Shown: piece by piece, positions 6,570-13,354 of the stretch | Layout: each line of letters begins with the position of its first letter | How positions within the stretch are numbered: the stretch's first letter is position 1 | Origin: Candidatus Heimdallarchaeota archaeon | GTDB lineage: Archaea > Asgardarchaeota > Heimdallarchaeia > Heimdallarchaeales > Heimdallarchaeaceae | NCBI GenBank assembly: GCA_016839875.1 | Contig: JAEOTK010000141.1 | Location: forward strand, 1 to 14,657 | Direction of reading: 5' to 3' | Length of the DNA stretch: 14,657 nucleotides | Position numbers and translations under genes: made by a program | The notes under the pieces: generated by a model | What the model saw: only the letters and a program-made list of their open reading frames with translations | Database searches by the model: none | What the model was told of the DNA's origin: nothing

Positions 6570-8573
6570 CTATTCTTTAGTAGGTCTATTTTTTCTTAAA
6601 GCAAATACTCCTAATCCCGCTAAACCTAATGAGATTACAAAGATTATAAGGGCAACTACATCTAGTTTGATACTACCAGATAGAATTGGTTCTACGTAAA
6701 GCTCGTATAAACTTGTTTCATTATACCCGTATCCTCGTATATGCATTCTTATTGAGATATCAATAAACTTTGCAGAAATACCCTCAGGTACAAAAGAACC
6801 ATTGAAATTCATATCATCCCCTATATCTGTTAGAATTGATGAATTCTGATCTGCTTTTAGCTCTTGATACACGACCCAAACGCTTAATCCTTCTATTGCA
6901 GTATCATTATCTCCAGTTACTGTAATATTGACGTGGATTTCATCTCCAGTTACTACAGATTGCTCAATGACATTGTAATTTTCAAAGGATAATAGATGTT
7001 GGAAATTAAGAAGCCATTGAAAATCTCTTAGGAATAAAGTCCGGACATCCCTATTTCCAATATAACTGTTATTGATCATATCTGCTGATGCACATGCAAG
7101 TACTTTTCCACCTCTTTGCAATTCAAGTGCTGCTTGTAAAGTTGCAGAATTATTCAATGCTATATCATTTGTTGCATTGAATTCACCATCGTTATCTGAA
7201 TCAATGAAATAGTCACCTGTTTTGTTAAATGTTGCATAAAGATCTCCTTCCTGGTATTGATAGATGCTTTCACCTATATCTCCAGTGAAGTTGATTGCAG
7301 TACCAAAATAATCTATGCTATCATCAATTGTATTAGGTGTAAATGCAGTAGTATCAGTCATATATGGTAGTTCAAGCATTTCTGTAGTTTCGATAGCTAG
7401 AGTAGAATTTATACCGATGTCCTTTGAGAATACAGTGGAAGTAAAGAACTCCATTCCAAAGTTTGATATTAAATCATTAATCTTAGATCCTGCAACTGTT
7501 GCATCCCCAAAAACCAATAAACTGCCACCGGATGCCACAAAAGAACGAATGACTTCGATCTCACTTGCTTTTAGAAACGTCAACCCTCCTACGAGGATGA
7601 ACAGATCTACTCCTACTGTTCTGTCTTCGCGTAATTCATATCCATCGCTTTCCCTGAAGGAAGTTACATTCATTCCATACAAAGAGAGAAGAATATGGAA
7701 ACTAGTGAAATTTTCAACTGCAGTATTTGCAGTTTCAGAAATATAAATAATAACCTCAAGATCTTCATAGTTTTCTACATAAGAGTAGAAAGAGTAATCA
7801 AAATCTAGCTTTATAGTCTTCCATGAAGTTATTGCACCAAATAAGTAATCATATTCATATGAAGCTGTACGATTCTCAAATACCATCAGAAGAAAAGTAA
7901 TATGATCATTTGGAAGAGCTTCAATATCATTTCCTGCAACATCACCAGAATTTAACTCCTTTGCTAATTCTACAGAAACTACATAGTTATTGAAATCATC
8001 CAATGTTGTATTCACTGCTGCTACAGAGTTTTCAATACCAGTTACATTAACATCTGTAATGAATGTGTCATTAGTTGTTCCTGCTATGAATGCATCTTGA
8101 GCTCCTTCTACTCTGTAGTTTATTGCTACTGCATCATCTGAATATTCTTCATTTCCAATTACTCGATCAAAATTCCTATCGAAAGCAACAGCAAACCAAG
8201 TATGGGATTCGTTGTTATAGGAATCTCCAACGGGAATTGTAGTATTAATTTCCTTGTAGAATGTACTAGTATATGTAAAACCCATGAATAAATGAGTATC
8301 ATTTGCTTGAACACTGATTGTTATTGGTTTAGATGAAAATTCACTAGTAAGTATTGTTGCATTCTCCCATTCTCCTGCGTAACTCTCAAGGTTACCATCA
8401 ATGATTGGGGGTGTACTGTTATAATACACAACATCATCTAGCAACGTTGGTAAGTGGTTGCTCATATTTTCAACATTAGGATATGCCATTGTTATTCCTA
8501 AATAGCTTGGTAAAATAAATCCGATTACTATAGTTGATAACGCAACTATAAATTTGATTTTCTGTGTTCGCAA
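6570..8573 (-). CDS. Secreted, C-terminally anchored protein with DOMON/CBM9-like and OST48/GATase-like domains
   Basis: A 667-residue extracytoplasmic protein. Residues 1-30 form a signal peptide (basic start, hydrophobic core, likely cut after TMA). About 50-255 begins with IDGNL and a Trp/Glu-rich strand pattern typical of DOMON or CBM9-like beta-sandwiches. About 270-525 looks like the Rossmann-type GATase-like domain of the DUF4350/OST48 group, with DLFILVGG (323-330) and FVASGGSLLVFGDAT (345-359). A beta-sandwich spans about 530-630, then a membrane helix (about 638-658) and a basic tail. About 23 N-x-S/T sequons are spread through the exterior part. A loop at 458-470 (DSDNDGEFNATND) resembles a calcium-binding DxDxDG site. 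The start is TTG at 8573, supported by AGGAG nine bases upstream; the stop is TAG. No active site is evident. Its role may be binding or scaffolding at the cell surface, or an OST-like accessory function. Confidence 0.8.
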   Translation of the reverse strand: MRTQKIKFIVALSTIVIGFILPSYLGITMAYPNVENMSNHLPTLLDDVVYYNSTPPIIDGNLESYAGEWENATILTSEFSSKPITISVQANDTHLFMGFTYTSTFYKEINTTIPVGDSYNNESHTWFAVAFDRNFDRVIGNEEYSDDAVAINYRVEGAQDAFIAGTTNDTFITDVNVTGIENSVAAVNTTLDDFNNYVVSVELAKELNSGDVAGNDIEALPNDHITFLLMVFENRTASYEYDYLFGAITSWKTIKLDFDYSFYSYVENYEDLEVIIYISETANTAVENFTSFHILLSLYGMNVTSFRESDGYELREDRTVGVDLFILVGGLTFLKASEIEVIRSFVASGGSLLVFGDATVAGSKINDLISNFGMEFFTSTVFSKDIGINSTLAIETTEMLELPYMTDTTAFTPNTIDDSIDYFGTAINFTGDIGESIYQYQEGDLYATFNKTGDYFIDSDNDGEFNATNDIALNNSATLQAALELQRGGKVLACASADMINNSYIGNRDVRTLFLRDFQWLLNFQHLLSFENYNVIEQSVVTGDEIHVNITVTGDNDTAIEGLSVWVVYQELKADQNSSILTDIGDDMNFNGSFVPEGISAKFIDISIRMHIRGYGYNETSLYELYVEPILSGSIKLDVVALIIFVISLGLAGLGVFALRKNRPTKE

Positions 8574-8581
8574 TTTTGTAT

Positions 8582-8587
8582 ACTCCT
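8582..8587 (-). promoter_or_regulatory. Ribosome binding site deciding the TTG start at 8573
   Basis: On the minus strand the sequence is AGGAGT followed by nine bases and TTG. No ATG occurs in frame nearby, and the TTG gives a complete signal peptide, so this site fixes the start. Confidence 0.75.
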
Positions 8588-8598
8588 ATCGGTTTATT

Positions 8599-8627
8599 AA
8601 AGCGCTAGCTTTTGCCTTTTTAAATTT
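8599..8627 (-). promoter_or_regulatory. Promoter of the secreted-protein gene with a small inverted repeat
   Basis: A TATA-like AAATTTAAAAA (minus strand, 8627-8617) predicts a start near 8596, about 23 bases before the TTG. Between the two lies AAAGC-GCTA-GCTTT (8599-8612), a 5-base inverted repeat with a 4-base centre. Its place between TATA box and start would suit an operator, but a repeat this short can arise by chance. Confidence 0.35.
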
Positions 8628-8691
8628 TATTTATGCATAGAAATATACATTTTACTAGAAAGAGCATTAGCAAAATACTTATTTGACTAAG

Positions 8692-8697
8692 ATATAA
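8692..8697 (+). promoter_or_regulatory. Candidate TATA box for the Arf-like GTPase gene
   Basis: ATATAA lies about 57 bases before the ATG and would give a leader of about 30 nt containing GGAG (8739-8742). Several other AT-rich hexamers are close by, so the choice is tentative. Confidence 0.3.
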
Positions 8698-8751
8698 CTA
8701 TAATAAGAAGCTACTTAGCGCATTTAGAACATACTCTGGAGAAGAACAAAA

Positions 8752-9975
8752 ATGTCTGATTTGAAAGACAAACTGTTAAAAGAAGAATATAAGGACAAAA
8801 AGGAAATCAAAAAATTTCCAATACTAGCTCTTCTGGATATATCTGAAGATGAGTATAAATTCCTCAAAGAGTTCCAGCTAGAAACAATTGAAGATCTAGC
8901 AGAGAAATGGAATGAACATTATGATAAAATTGCTAAGAAAATCCCCAAAGAACGGATAAATAGTTGGATTGCAGCAAGCAGAATGCTATCTATTGAGGAA
9001 ACAGAAAAAATCACCACGGGTGCTAAAATCATAATGGTGGGAATAGATAATGCAGGTAAAACCTCTTTATCAATTGCACTAAAACACAGAGGAGCGCTAT
9101 CTCAACTTTTCCAAAAACTATATGCTCTAACACCTACAAGAGGATTATTGCGAAGTAAAATAGAAGTGTTTGGAATGGATGTCCACCTTCATGAATTAGG
9201 GGGACAAAACATCTATCGAGAAGATTATCTGAAGAATCCACAACAATATTTTATCGGAACTGATGTTATTCTTTTTGTAATTGATGTTCAAGCTAAAGAT
9301 AGATATGAGGAAAGTTTCGAATATCTAAAGCAAATAACAAATGTAACAAATGCTTTAAAACTCAAAGTTCCTTGGAAAATTTTCTTCCATAAATCTGATC
9401 CAGAATATGAAATAGATGAAAAAACGACAGAGATTTTTGGTTCAATAATCGAATATATGACGAAGAACTGTCCCTACTTTGACCCAGCTAAAGATTTATT
9501 CAGAACAAGTGTGAAAATTCGTTCTTCAATACTTGGAGCATTTTCCCATATTTTCAGACAAATCGCATTGATTCAAGATGGTATTGCTGAAGCATCACAA
9601 GATGTAGCAGATCAATTAAAAGCTGATTTCTTTGGTCTATATGATTTCAGAAGCAATGTATGTTTTGCTCAGTATGCAAAACAAGATGAGCTCATAGATG
9701 TTGCTCATAATGCATATTATGAAGCAATAGAAACAATTGTCAACATGAGAGACCCATTCCTACGGATAAGAAGATACACTCTAGAGGATGAAATTAATGC
9801 AATATTCATTCTTCGTGATCTCCGTTTTGGTGGGGATAGATACATCATGGCTATGCTCACACCAGATGAAGAAATGGCAAAGAACTTAGATCAAGATGCT
9901 GTACAAGAAATTATCGAAGAAAAACTTAGAGATTGGATAGAATTCAGAGGATATGCAGCTTTTCCATTAGAATAA
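8752..9975 (+). CDS. Arf-family small GTPase fused to N- and C-terminal domains
   Basis: A 407-residue protein whose middle (about 90-275) is an Arf/Sar-like GTPase. G1 is GIDNAGKT (97-104), switch I has TPT (127-129), G3 is HELGGQ (147-152), G4 is HKSD (213-216), and a G5-like TSVK follows at 252-255. Two motifs deviate: Arf proteins usually have W-D-x-GGQ at G3 and NKxD at G4, so guanine binding may be altered. Residues about 20-80 form a helical domain with a helix-hairpin-helix-like pattern (LLDISEDEY, then LETIEDLAEKW). Residues about 285-407 form an unfamiliar alpha/beta domain ending RGYAAFPLE. No N-terminal myristoylation glycine or C-terminal prenylation Cys is present. The start has GGAG about nine bases upstream; the stop is TAA. 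Such GTPase expansions are typical of Asgard archaea. The partner is unknown. Confidence 0.87.
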   Translation: MSDLKDKLLKEEYKDKKEIKKFPILALLDISEDEYKFLKEFQLETIEDLAEKWNEHYDKIAKKIPKERINSWIAASRMLSIEETEKITTGAKIIMVGIDNAGKTSLSIALKHRGALSQLFQKLYALTPTRGLLRSKIEVFGMDVHLHELGGQNIYREDYLKNPQQYFIGTDVILFVIDVQAKDRYEESFEYLKQITNVTNALKLKVPWKIFFHKSDPEYEIDEKTTEIFGSIIEYMTKNCPYFDPAKDLFRTSVKIRSSILGAFSHIFRQIALIQDGIAEASQDVADQLKADFFGLYDFRSNVCFAQYAKQDELIDVAHNAYYEAIETIVNMRDPFLRIRRYTLEDEINAIFILRDLRFGGDRYIMAMLTPDEEMAKNLDQDAVQEIIEEKLRDWIEFRGYAAFPLE

Positions 9976-9995
9976 CTCCAAAATCAAGAAACGAT

Positions 9996-10030
9996 GATTA
10001 ATTAATCCTTTCTTTTCTTATTTCTATTGT
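9996..10030 (+). terminator. Candidate terminator after the GTPase gene
   Basis: A perfect 12-base palindrome, GATTAATTAATC (9996-10007), is followed directly by a T-rich tract with runs such as CTTTCTTTTCTTATTTCT. It lies about 20 bases after the GTPase stop and before the tRNA-Thr promoter. Oligo-T is a usual archaeal termination signal; the palindrome is weak as RNA because it is all A-T apart from its ends. Confidence 0.4.
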
Positions 10031-10085
10031 TTTAAAGATTGAACCAGAAGCATAAGAAAAGTAAAATAAGTTAAGTAGAATCTTG

Positions 10086-10094
10086 TTTAATATT
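10086..10094 (+). promoter_or_regulatory. TATA box for tRNA-Thr
   Basis: TTTAATATT is centred about 22 bases before the mature 5' end of the tRNA, a suitable archaeal promoter position. It suggests that the tRNA is transcribed from its own promoter with almost no leader. Confidence 0.5.
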
Positions 10095-10111
10095 GAAAAT
10101 CTCCAAACATA

Positions 10112-10201
10112 GCCTTGGTAGCTCAGAGGCCTAGAGCGGCGATCTCGTATTGACAACGAGAAAATCGCAGAACGGGGGTTCAAATCCCCCCGACGGCTCC
10201 A
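10112..10201 (+). tRNA. tRNA-Thr (anticodon CGT) with 13-nt intron, CCA encoded
   Basis: The D stem is GCTC/GAGC with a GG-containing loop, the anticodon stem is GCGAT/ATCGC, and the T arm is GGGGG-TTCAAAT-CCCCC. The discriminator is T, as expected for archaeal tRNA-Thr, and CCA is encoded at 10199-10201. The anticodon loop is too long (20 bases). Removing 10150-10162 leaves the loop CTCGTAA with anticodon CGT, reading ACG. The acceptor strands GCCTTGG and CGACGGC leave two mismatches (4-69 T/C and 6-67 G/G), unusual for a functional tRNA. Everything else looks intact, so it is called as a gene, with the acceptor flagged. Confidence 0.85.
10150..10162 (+). other. tRNA intron at canonical position 37/38 (relaxed bulge-helix-bulge)
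   Basis: CTCG of the anticodon loop pairs with CGAG near the intron 3' end, giving the 4-bp central helix. The flanking 3-base bulges are TAT and AAA. Cutting each bulge after its second base, as the archaeal splicing endonuclease does, releases exactly TTGACAACGAGAA and leaves a 7-base loop. The inner helix is minimal, so the motif is of the relaxed hBH type. Confidence 0.82.
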
Positions 10202-10225
10202 TCTCTCTTACTTTTCGTCTGAATC

Positions 10226-10233
10226 TTTAAATA
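10226..10233 (+). promoter_or_regulatory. TATA box for the lipid kinase gene (leaderless)
   Basis: TTTAAATA is centred about 26 bases before the ATG at 10256, so transcription should begin at or next to the start codon. No Shine-Dalgarno sequence is present; the region between is pyrimidine-rich. This supports a leaderless message. Confidence 0.55.
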
Positions 10234-10255
10234 TTAGCATTTTCCTTTTTTTTGT

Positions 10256-11185
10256 ATGACTTCTTATCTATTTATTGTAAATCCGAGTGCACGTAATGGT
10301 GAAATTGGTAAAATGTGGCCTAAGGTTGAAGAAGAGATCAAAAATCAGAAATTTGATTATTCTGTCGAATTTACAAAGGAACCCCTTCATGCAATTGATA
10401 TAGCTCGTGATAAAGGAAAAGATTTTGACTGTATTGTAGCGACTGGAGGAGATGGAACTGTTAATGAAGTTGCTAACGGTGTTTATGAAATAGATGGAAC
10501 ATTTGGAGCACTTCCTTTAGGAAATGGAAATGACTTTGCATTTGGGCACTTGTATGATGATAATTACTTGAGGAGTTTGAAAATACTACGTGAATTAAAA
10601 ACTCTAGATTTGGGAGTTGGGATAGCTAGGTGTGAAGATAATGAACGGTATTTCATTAATATTACAGATACAGGTGTTGGAGCAACAATCTCAGTATCAT
10701 CATTCACTGAAGCTAAATGGTTAAGAGGTTTTGTAAAGTATTATTATCTAGCTCTCAAGGGGATCTTAAAATACAGATTAGTTCCATCTAGAATACAGAT
10801 AGATGATTTGGATGAAATTAAAGTAAATCTGCTAATGACAGCTGTTGGATTTGGGAATCGTTTTGGAGCAGGTTTCAATGTTTTACCAAACAATTATGGT
10901 TTTAGAAAGGATTTCAATATCGTCATTGCATCAGATGTAAGAAAATTGTATCAAGTTTATCTTCTTAATGTTCTAAAACCTGGCAAACATATTGGTAAAA
11001 AAGGAGTTAGTTTCTATACTGGATCCAAAATGAGTTTAGAAGTAGACAAACCCCTACCAATCGAAGTTGAAGGTGAGATTGTTAGCTTTGGTGCTAGAAA
11101 AACTGAATTTGAAGTAGCTCCAAGAAGAATAGAAACAGTTGTACCTCAAGAATTAATAGATCTAAAGAATGAAAAATCGAACTAG
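10256..11185 (+). CDS. Diacylglycerol kinase catalytic-domain (YegS/DgkB-type) lipid kinase
   Basis: A 309-residue protein with the complete DAGK catalytic fold, near the usual 300-residue length. Family members phosphorylate diacylglycerol, sphingoid bases or related lipid alcohols with ATP at the membrane surface. Motifs are IVNPSARNG (7-15), the nucleotide loop ATGGDGTVNEVANG (62-75), and PLGNGNDFA (87-95), where bacteria usually have GTGNDFAR. A C-terminal beta-sandwich follows, with VEGEIVSFGA in place of the common DGE segment. The archaeal substrate, possibly an isoprenoid glycerol lipid, cannot be read from sequence. The gene has its own TATA box with no leader, lies 54 bases after tRNA-Thr, ends in TAG and is followed by a T-run terminator. 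Confidence 0.9.
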   Translation: MTSYLFIVNPSARNGEIGKMWPKVEEEIKNQKFDYSVEFTKEPLHAIDIARDKGKDFDCIVATGGDGTVNEVANGVYEIDGTFGALPLGNGNDFAFGHLYDDNYLRSLKILRELKTLDLGVGIARCEDNERYFINITDTGVGATISVSSFTEAKWLRGFVKYYYLALKGILKYRLVPSRIQIDDLDEIKVNLLMTAVGFGNRFGAGFNVLPNNYGFRKDFNIVIASDVRKLYQVYLLNVLKPGKHIGKKGVSFYTGSKMSLEVDKPLPIEVEGEIVSFGARKTEFEVAPRRIETVVPQELIDLKNEKSN

Positions 11186-11195
11186 AAATATAGTG

Positions 11196-11215
11196 TTCGG
11201 TTTTTTTCGAGAAAA
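11196..11215 (+). terminator. Oligo-T terminator after the lipid kinase gene
   Basis: A run of seven T (11201-11207) lies 15 bases past the stop. It is followed by CGAG and AAAAA, so the T run can also fold against the A run as a short hairpin. This is a good archaeal oligo-T terminator candidate. Confidence 0.45.
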
Positions 11216-11259
11216 AGATATTAAATTGTTTGTGCTCAAAGTATTATTGGTATATAGTG

Positions 11260-11757
11260 ATGTCAAATTACAGATATGGAGAGAAAGCTTTGCATGTAGG
11301 ATTTATTGTAAAAAATCTAACTAACACGGAGCTTAATTCAAAGTCAATCTATATCCCAGAAGAAGATAGAGAAATGTTTCCAAAGGAAGGAATTCTTTTT
11401 TTTATAGAATCATATAATGAAATTTATGGTGGTCATATCACAGGGGAAGGGGAAATCACTGGATTAGATGACTGGTTTTCAAATAATCCAGTTAAGAATA
11501 ACGATGTTATTATTATTTCAAAATACTCTGAAGGTTATTTTCTTACATCAACTTCTGAATTAATGGAACATCGAGAACATTTTGATATAGAAATGGATAG
11601 GATCCTTTCTTTGGAGGTCGACGACATACTCTGTCCAAACTGCAGATACAATCTAGAGCATGGTGGGAAAGGAACAAAGGAAGATTCGTATATACTAAAA
11701 TGTGCACGATGTGGATTCACGTTAGTTAAAAAAAGTGATTTTGATTTACACGAATGA
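11260..11757 (+). CDS. Protein of unknown function with C-terminal zinc ribbon
   Basis: From the ATG at 11260 the protein has 165 residues. The first about 105 residues look like a compact mostly-beta domain (KALHVGFIV, GILFFIESYNEIYGGHITGEG, NDVIIISKYSEGYFLT), perhaps a PUA- or B3-like barrel; this is only a pattern impression. Residues 125-151 form a zinc ribbon with CPNC (125-128) and CARC (148-151) separated by a Gly/Lys-rich loop. A TTG at 11230 in the same frame would add ten residues (MCSKYYWYIV), but it has no ribosome site and would sit upstream of the start predicted from the AT-rich ATATTAAATT at about 11218-11227. The stop is TGA. A nucleic-acid-binding or adaptor role is possible, but the family was not recognised. 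Confidence 0.7.
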   Translation: MSNYRYGEKALHVGFIVKNLTNTELNSKSIYIPEEDREMFPKEGILFFIESYNEIYGGHITGEGEITGLDDWFSNNPVKNNDVIIISKYSEGYFLTSTSELMEHREHFDIEMDRILSLEVDDILCPNCRYNLEHGGKGTKEDSYILKCARCGFTLVKKSDFDLHE

Positions 11758-11867
11758 ATAGGTAAACGGCTTTTCTATTCTCCTTCCGAATCAAGAATGC
11801 AGATAGCATTTTCTTCATTAATCATAGTTCCTCAATCTCGACAAAAAGTATAGGTGAGAAAATACCC

Positions 11868-12527
11868 ATGTATTATGTGACTTTTTGTTCTACAATGATT
11901 TCTGTGCTCTTGAATTCTATGCTACATAATTTATGGATTGCAAAAGATACCGGTGAATGTCTATTCCATAGAAAATATGGTAGTATAGAACACGATGAAA
12001 ATCTAATTACTAGTTTTCTTAGTGCAATTGAGATTTTTGCTCAAAATATTGATTCAGGTTGCGATTTCCTGCAAACTAAAAGTTTCAAATTCATTTACAC
12101 AACCGGTGATCAAACTGTTACTGTAGCTTGTATAGACAGTGATGATGATGAAAGTTCAATAAGACAAGATCTTTTAACTATTCAAGATGAATTCCTGGAA
12201 AGATACTCACAGCAGTTATCGGATTGGAACGGAAGAGTTGAGCATTTCTCGAAAATGAAGACATACGTTGATAATCATTTAAAGAAGTATAGCTCACCAA
12301 TAAATGATTTTTCACAATCAAAGTTAGAACTGAATCCTCATTTTGTTAAGAAGGAAAATAAAGATTTTAGTTCTCAACAAGAAAAGGTTATATCACTTCT
12401 GCGATACAAAGGCACTGCAACACTTCAAGATATAATTAAATTGATGAAATTAGATGAATCTGACGCTGAAAAAGCAGCCAAAGGATTGTTGTATAACAAT
12501 ATTATAAGACAAATTCCTAATTCTTAG
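11868..12527 (+). CDS. Longin/roadblock-like domain protein with C-terminal winged helix
   Basis: This 219-residue protein appears to have two parts. About 18-140 fits a longin- or roadblock-like small-GTPase-associated fold: LHNLWIAKDTGECLFHRKYG (19-38) as a beta hairpin with a turn, ITSFLSAIEIFAQ (47-59) as the long helix, FKFIYTTGDQTVTVACID as paired strands, then a helix ending FLERY. After a polar linker (about 141-166), residues 167-217 look like a winged helix (SSQQEKVISLLRYKGTATLQDIIKLM and following). The start ATG has AGGTGAG about ten bases upstream; an internal ATG at 11919 could give a form lacking the hydrophobic first 17 residues. Such longin-plus-HTH proteins are common in Asgard genomes. 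It may link a GTPase signal to DNA or protein binding. The function is inferred from fold only. Confidence 0.72.
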   Translation: MYYVTFCSTMISVLLNSMLHNLWIAKDTGECLFHRKYGSIEHDENLITSFLSAIEIFAQNIDSGCDFLQTKSFKFIYTTGDQTVTVACIDSDDDESSIRQDLLTIQDEFLERYSQQLSDWNGRVEHFSKMKTYVDNHLKKYSSPINDFSQSKLELNPHFVKKENKDFSSQQEKVISLLRYKGTATLQDIIKLMKLDESDAEKAAKGLLYNNIIRQIPNS

Positions 12528-12558
12528 AAAATTGGATATTTTCTAACATCTGATGAAA

Positions 12559-12569
12559 TTTTTAAATAT
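12559..12569 (+). promoter_or_regulatory. Candidate TATA box for yjbQ
   Basis: TTTTTAAATAT, centred near 12564, predicts a start around 12590 and a short leader that carries AAAGGTGA just before the ATG at 12611. It places yjbQ and the following gene in a separate transcription unit from the longin-like gene. Confidence 0.5.
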
Positions 12570-12610
12570 GCAAATCACTTTATTTGAATGTAATTCTTAA
12601 AGGTGACACA

Positions 12611-13024
12611 ATGCAAATTATAACAGATATGATTGAATTCAGCACTCAAGGAGAAATAGATATTATCGATTTAACTTCCAGATTTGATGATTTAGTGAGG
12701 AAATCTAACATCAAAGAAGGAATTCTTGCTGCCAATGTAATCGGTTCCACCGGTGCTTTAACAGCAATAGAATATGAATCAGGGGTGTTAGATGATTTTA
12801 GAAAAATACTAGAAAAACTTGTTCCAAAAGGAGCGGGATATAAACATGATTTAATTGATTCGAATGCGCATTCTCATTTGAGAGCATCATTAATTGGTCC
12901 TAGTTTAACAATAGCTATTCATGGAGGGAGATTGCAGCTCGGAACCTGGCAACAACCAGTTTTTGTTTGTCTTGATGTTCATCCAAGATCAAGGAGAATT
13001 TCAGTCACACTGATCGGAGAATGA
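12611..13024 (+). CDS. yjbQ: YjbQ / UPF0047 family protein
   Basis: This 137-residue protein is a typical YjbQ/UPF0047 member. Conserved features are GSTGALTAIEYESG (about 40-53), YKHDLIDSNAHSHL (about 77-90) and GGRLQLGTWQQPVFVCLD (about 105-122), followed by RSRRISVTLIGE. Weak thiamine-phosphate synthase activity was reported for Escherichia coli YjbQ, but the physiological role is unsettled, so no reaction is assigned. The chosen start has AAAGGTGA about five bases upstream. An earlier in-frame ATG at 12584 would put that ribosome site inside the gene and add nine unconserved residues. The DUF1922-like gene starts 7 bases after the TGA stop, so the two are probably one operon. Confidence 0.92.
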   Translation: MQIITDMIEFSTQGEIDIIDLTSRFDDLVRKSNIKEGILAANVIGSTGALTAIEYESGVLDDFRKILEKLVPKGAGYKHDLIDSNAHSHLRASLIGPSLTIAIHGGRLQLGTWQQPVFVCLDVHPRSRRISVTLIGE

Positions 13025-13030
13025 GTATAG

Positions 13031-13270
13031 ATGTTTGGACCCTATGTGATTGTAAGATGCAACAAATTAGAATGCAGTAGATTCAGTTACTGTAAAGCGG
13101 ATCAAAAAACAAAGAAGTGTCCATACTGTGGAAAGAGGTTGAAGGTTGAAAAAGAGAAACAAAAATTTGCTAAAACTACAGATCTCGCAAGAAAGATGGT
13201 TCAAGAATTCAATAAGAGATTAGGAGAGATGACTGAACCTGCTTGGTACAAAAATAATAAACAGGAATAA
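13031..13270 (+). CDS. DUF1922-like zinc-binding protein
   Basis: This 79-residue protein has an N-terminal zinc module: C10, C15, C21 and the CPYC pair C30-C33 followed by GKRLKV. It then has a basic helix with LARKMVQEFNKRLGEM. The layout resembles the archaeal DUF1922 family: a short zinc ribbon followed by a helix in which Asp/Ala-x-x-Ala and hydrophobic residues recur. Its role is unknown; the basic helix would suit RNA or ribosome binding. The ATG lies 7 bases after the yjbQ stop, with GGAG at 13017-13020 inside the end of yjbQ as a possible ribosome site, which supports translational coupling. The stop is TAA. Confidence 0.75.
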   Translation: MFGPYVIVRCNKLECSRFSYCKADQKTKKCPYCGKRLKVEKEKQKFAKTTDLARKMVQEFNKRLGEMTEPAWYKNNKQE

Positions 13271-13311
13271 GAATTCATTTTTACATAGAATAAGGAGTTA
13301 AATCCAGCTAT

Positions 13312-13336
13312 AGGGAGAGTCAAAATGTTTTTTTAC
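13312..13336 (+). promoter_or_regulatory. Strong ribosome site leading to a four-codon frame (possible leader)
   Basis: GGGAGAG precedes an ATG at 13325 that opens only MFFY before TAA; five codons later a TAG precedes the ATG of the next gene at 13355. The same frame is used throughout. Either this is a leader or uORF, or the start region of the next gene has mutated. The main ATG itself lacks a clear ribosome site. Confidence 0.3.
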
Positions 13337-13354
13337 TAACTTTCCAATCAGTAG

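Noticed and set aside
7315..7746. 143-codon plus-strand frame inside the secreted-protein gene
   Set aside because: It is antisense to a gene with signal peptide, domains and a membrane anchor; its translation has no recognisable domain.
12584..12610. Earlier ATG for yjbQ
   Set aside because: It would place the strong AAAGGTGA site inside the gene and adds nine residues absent from the family.
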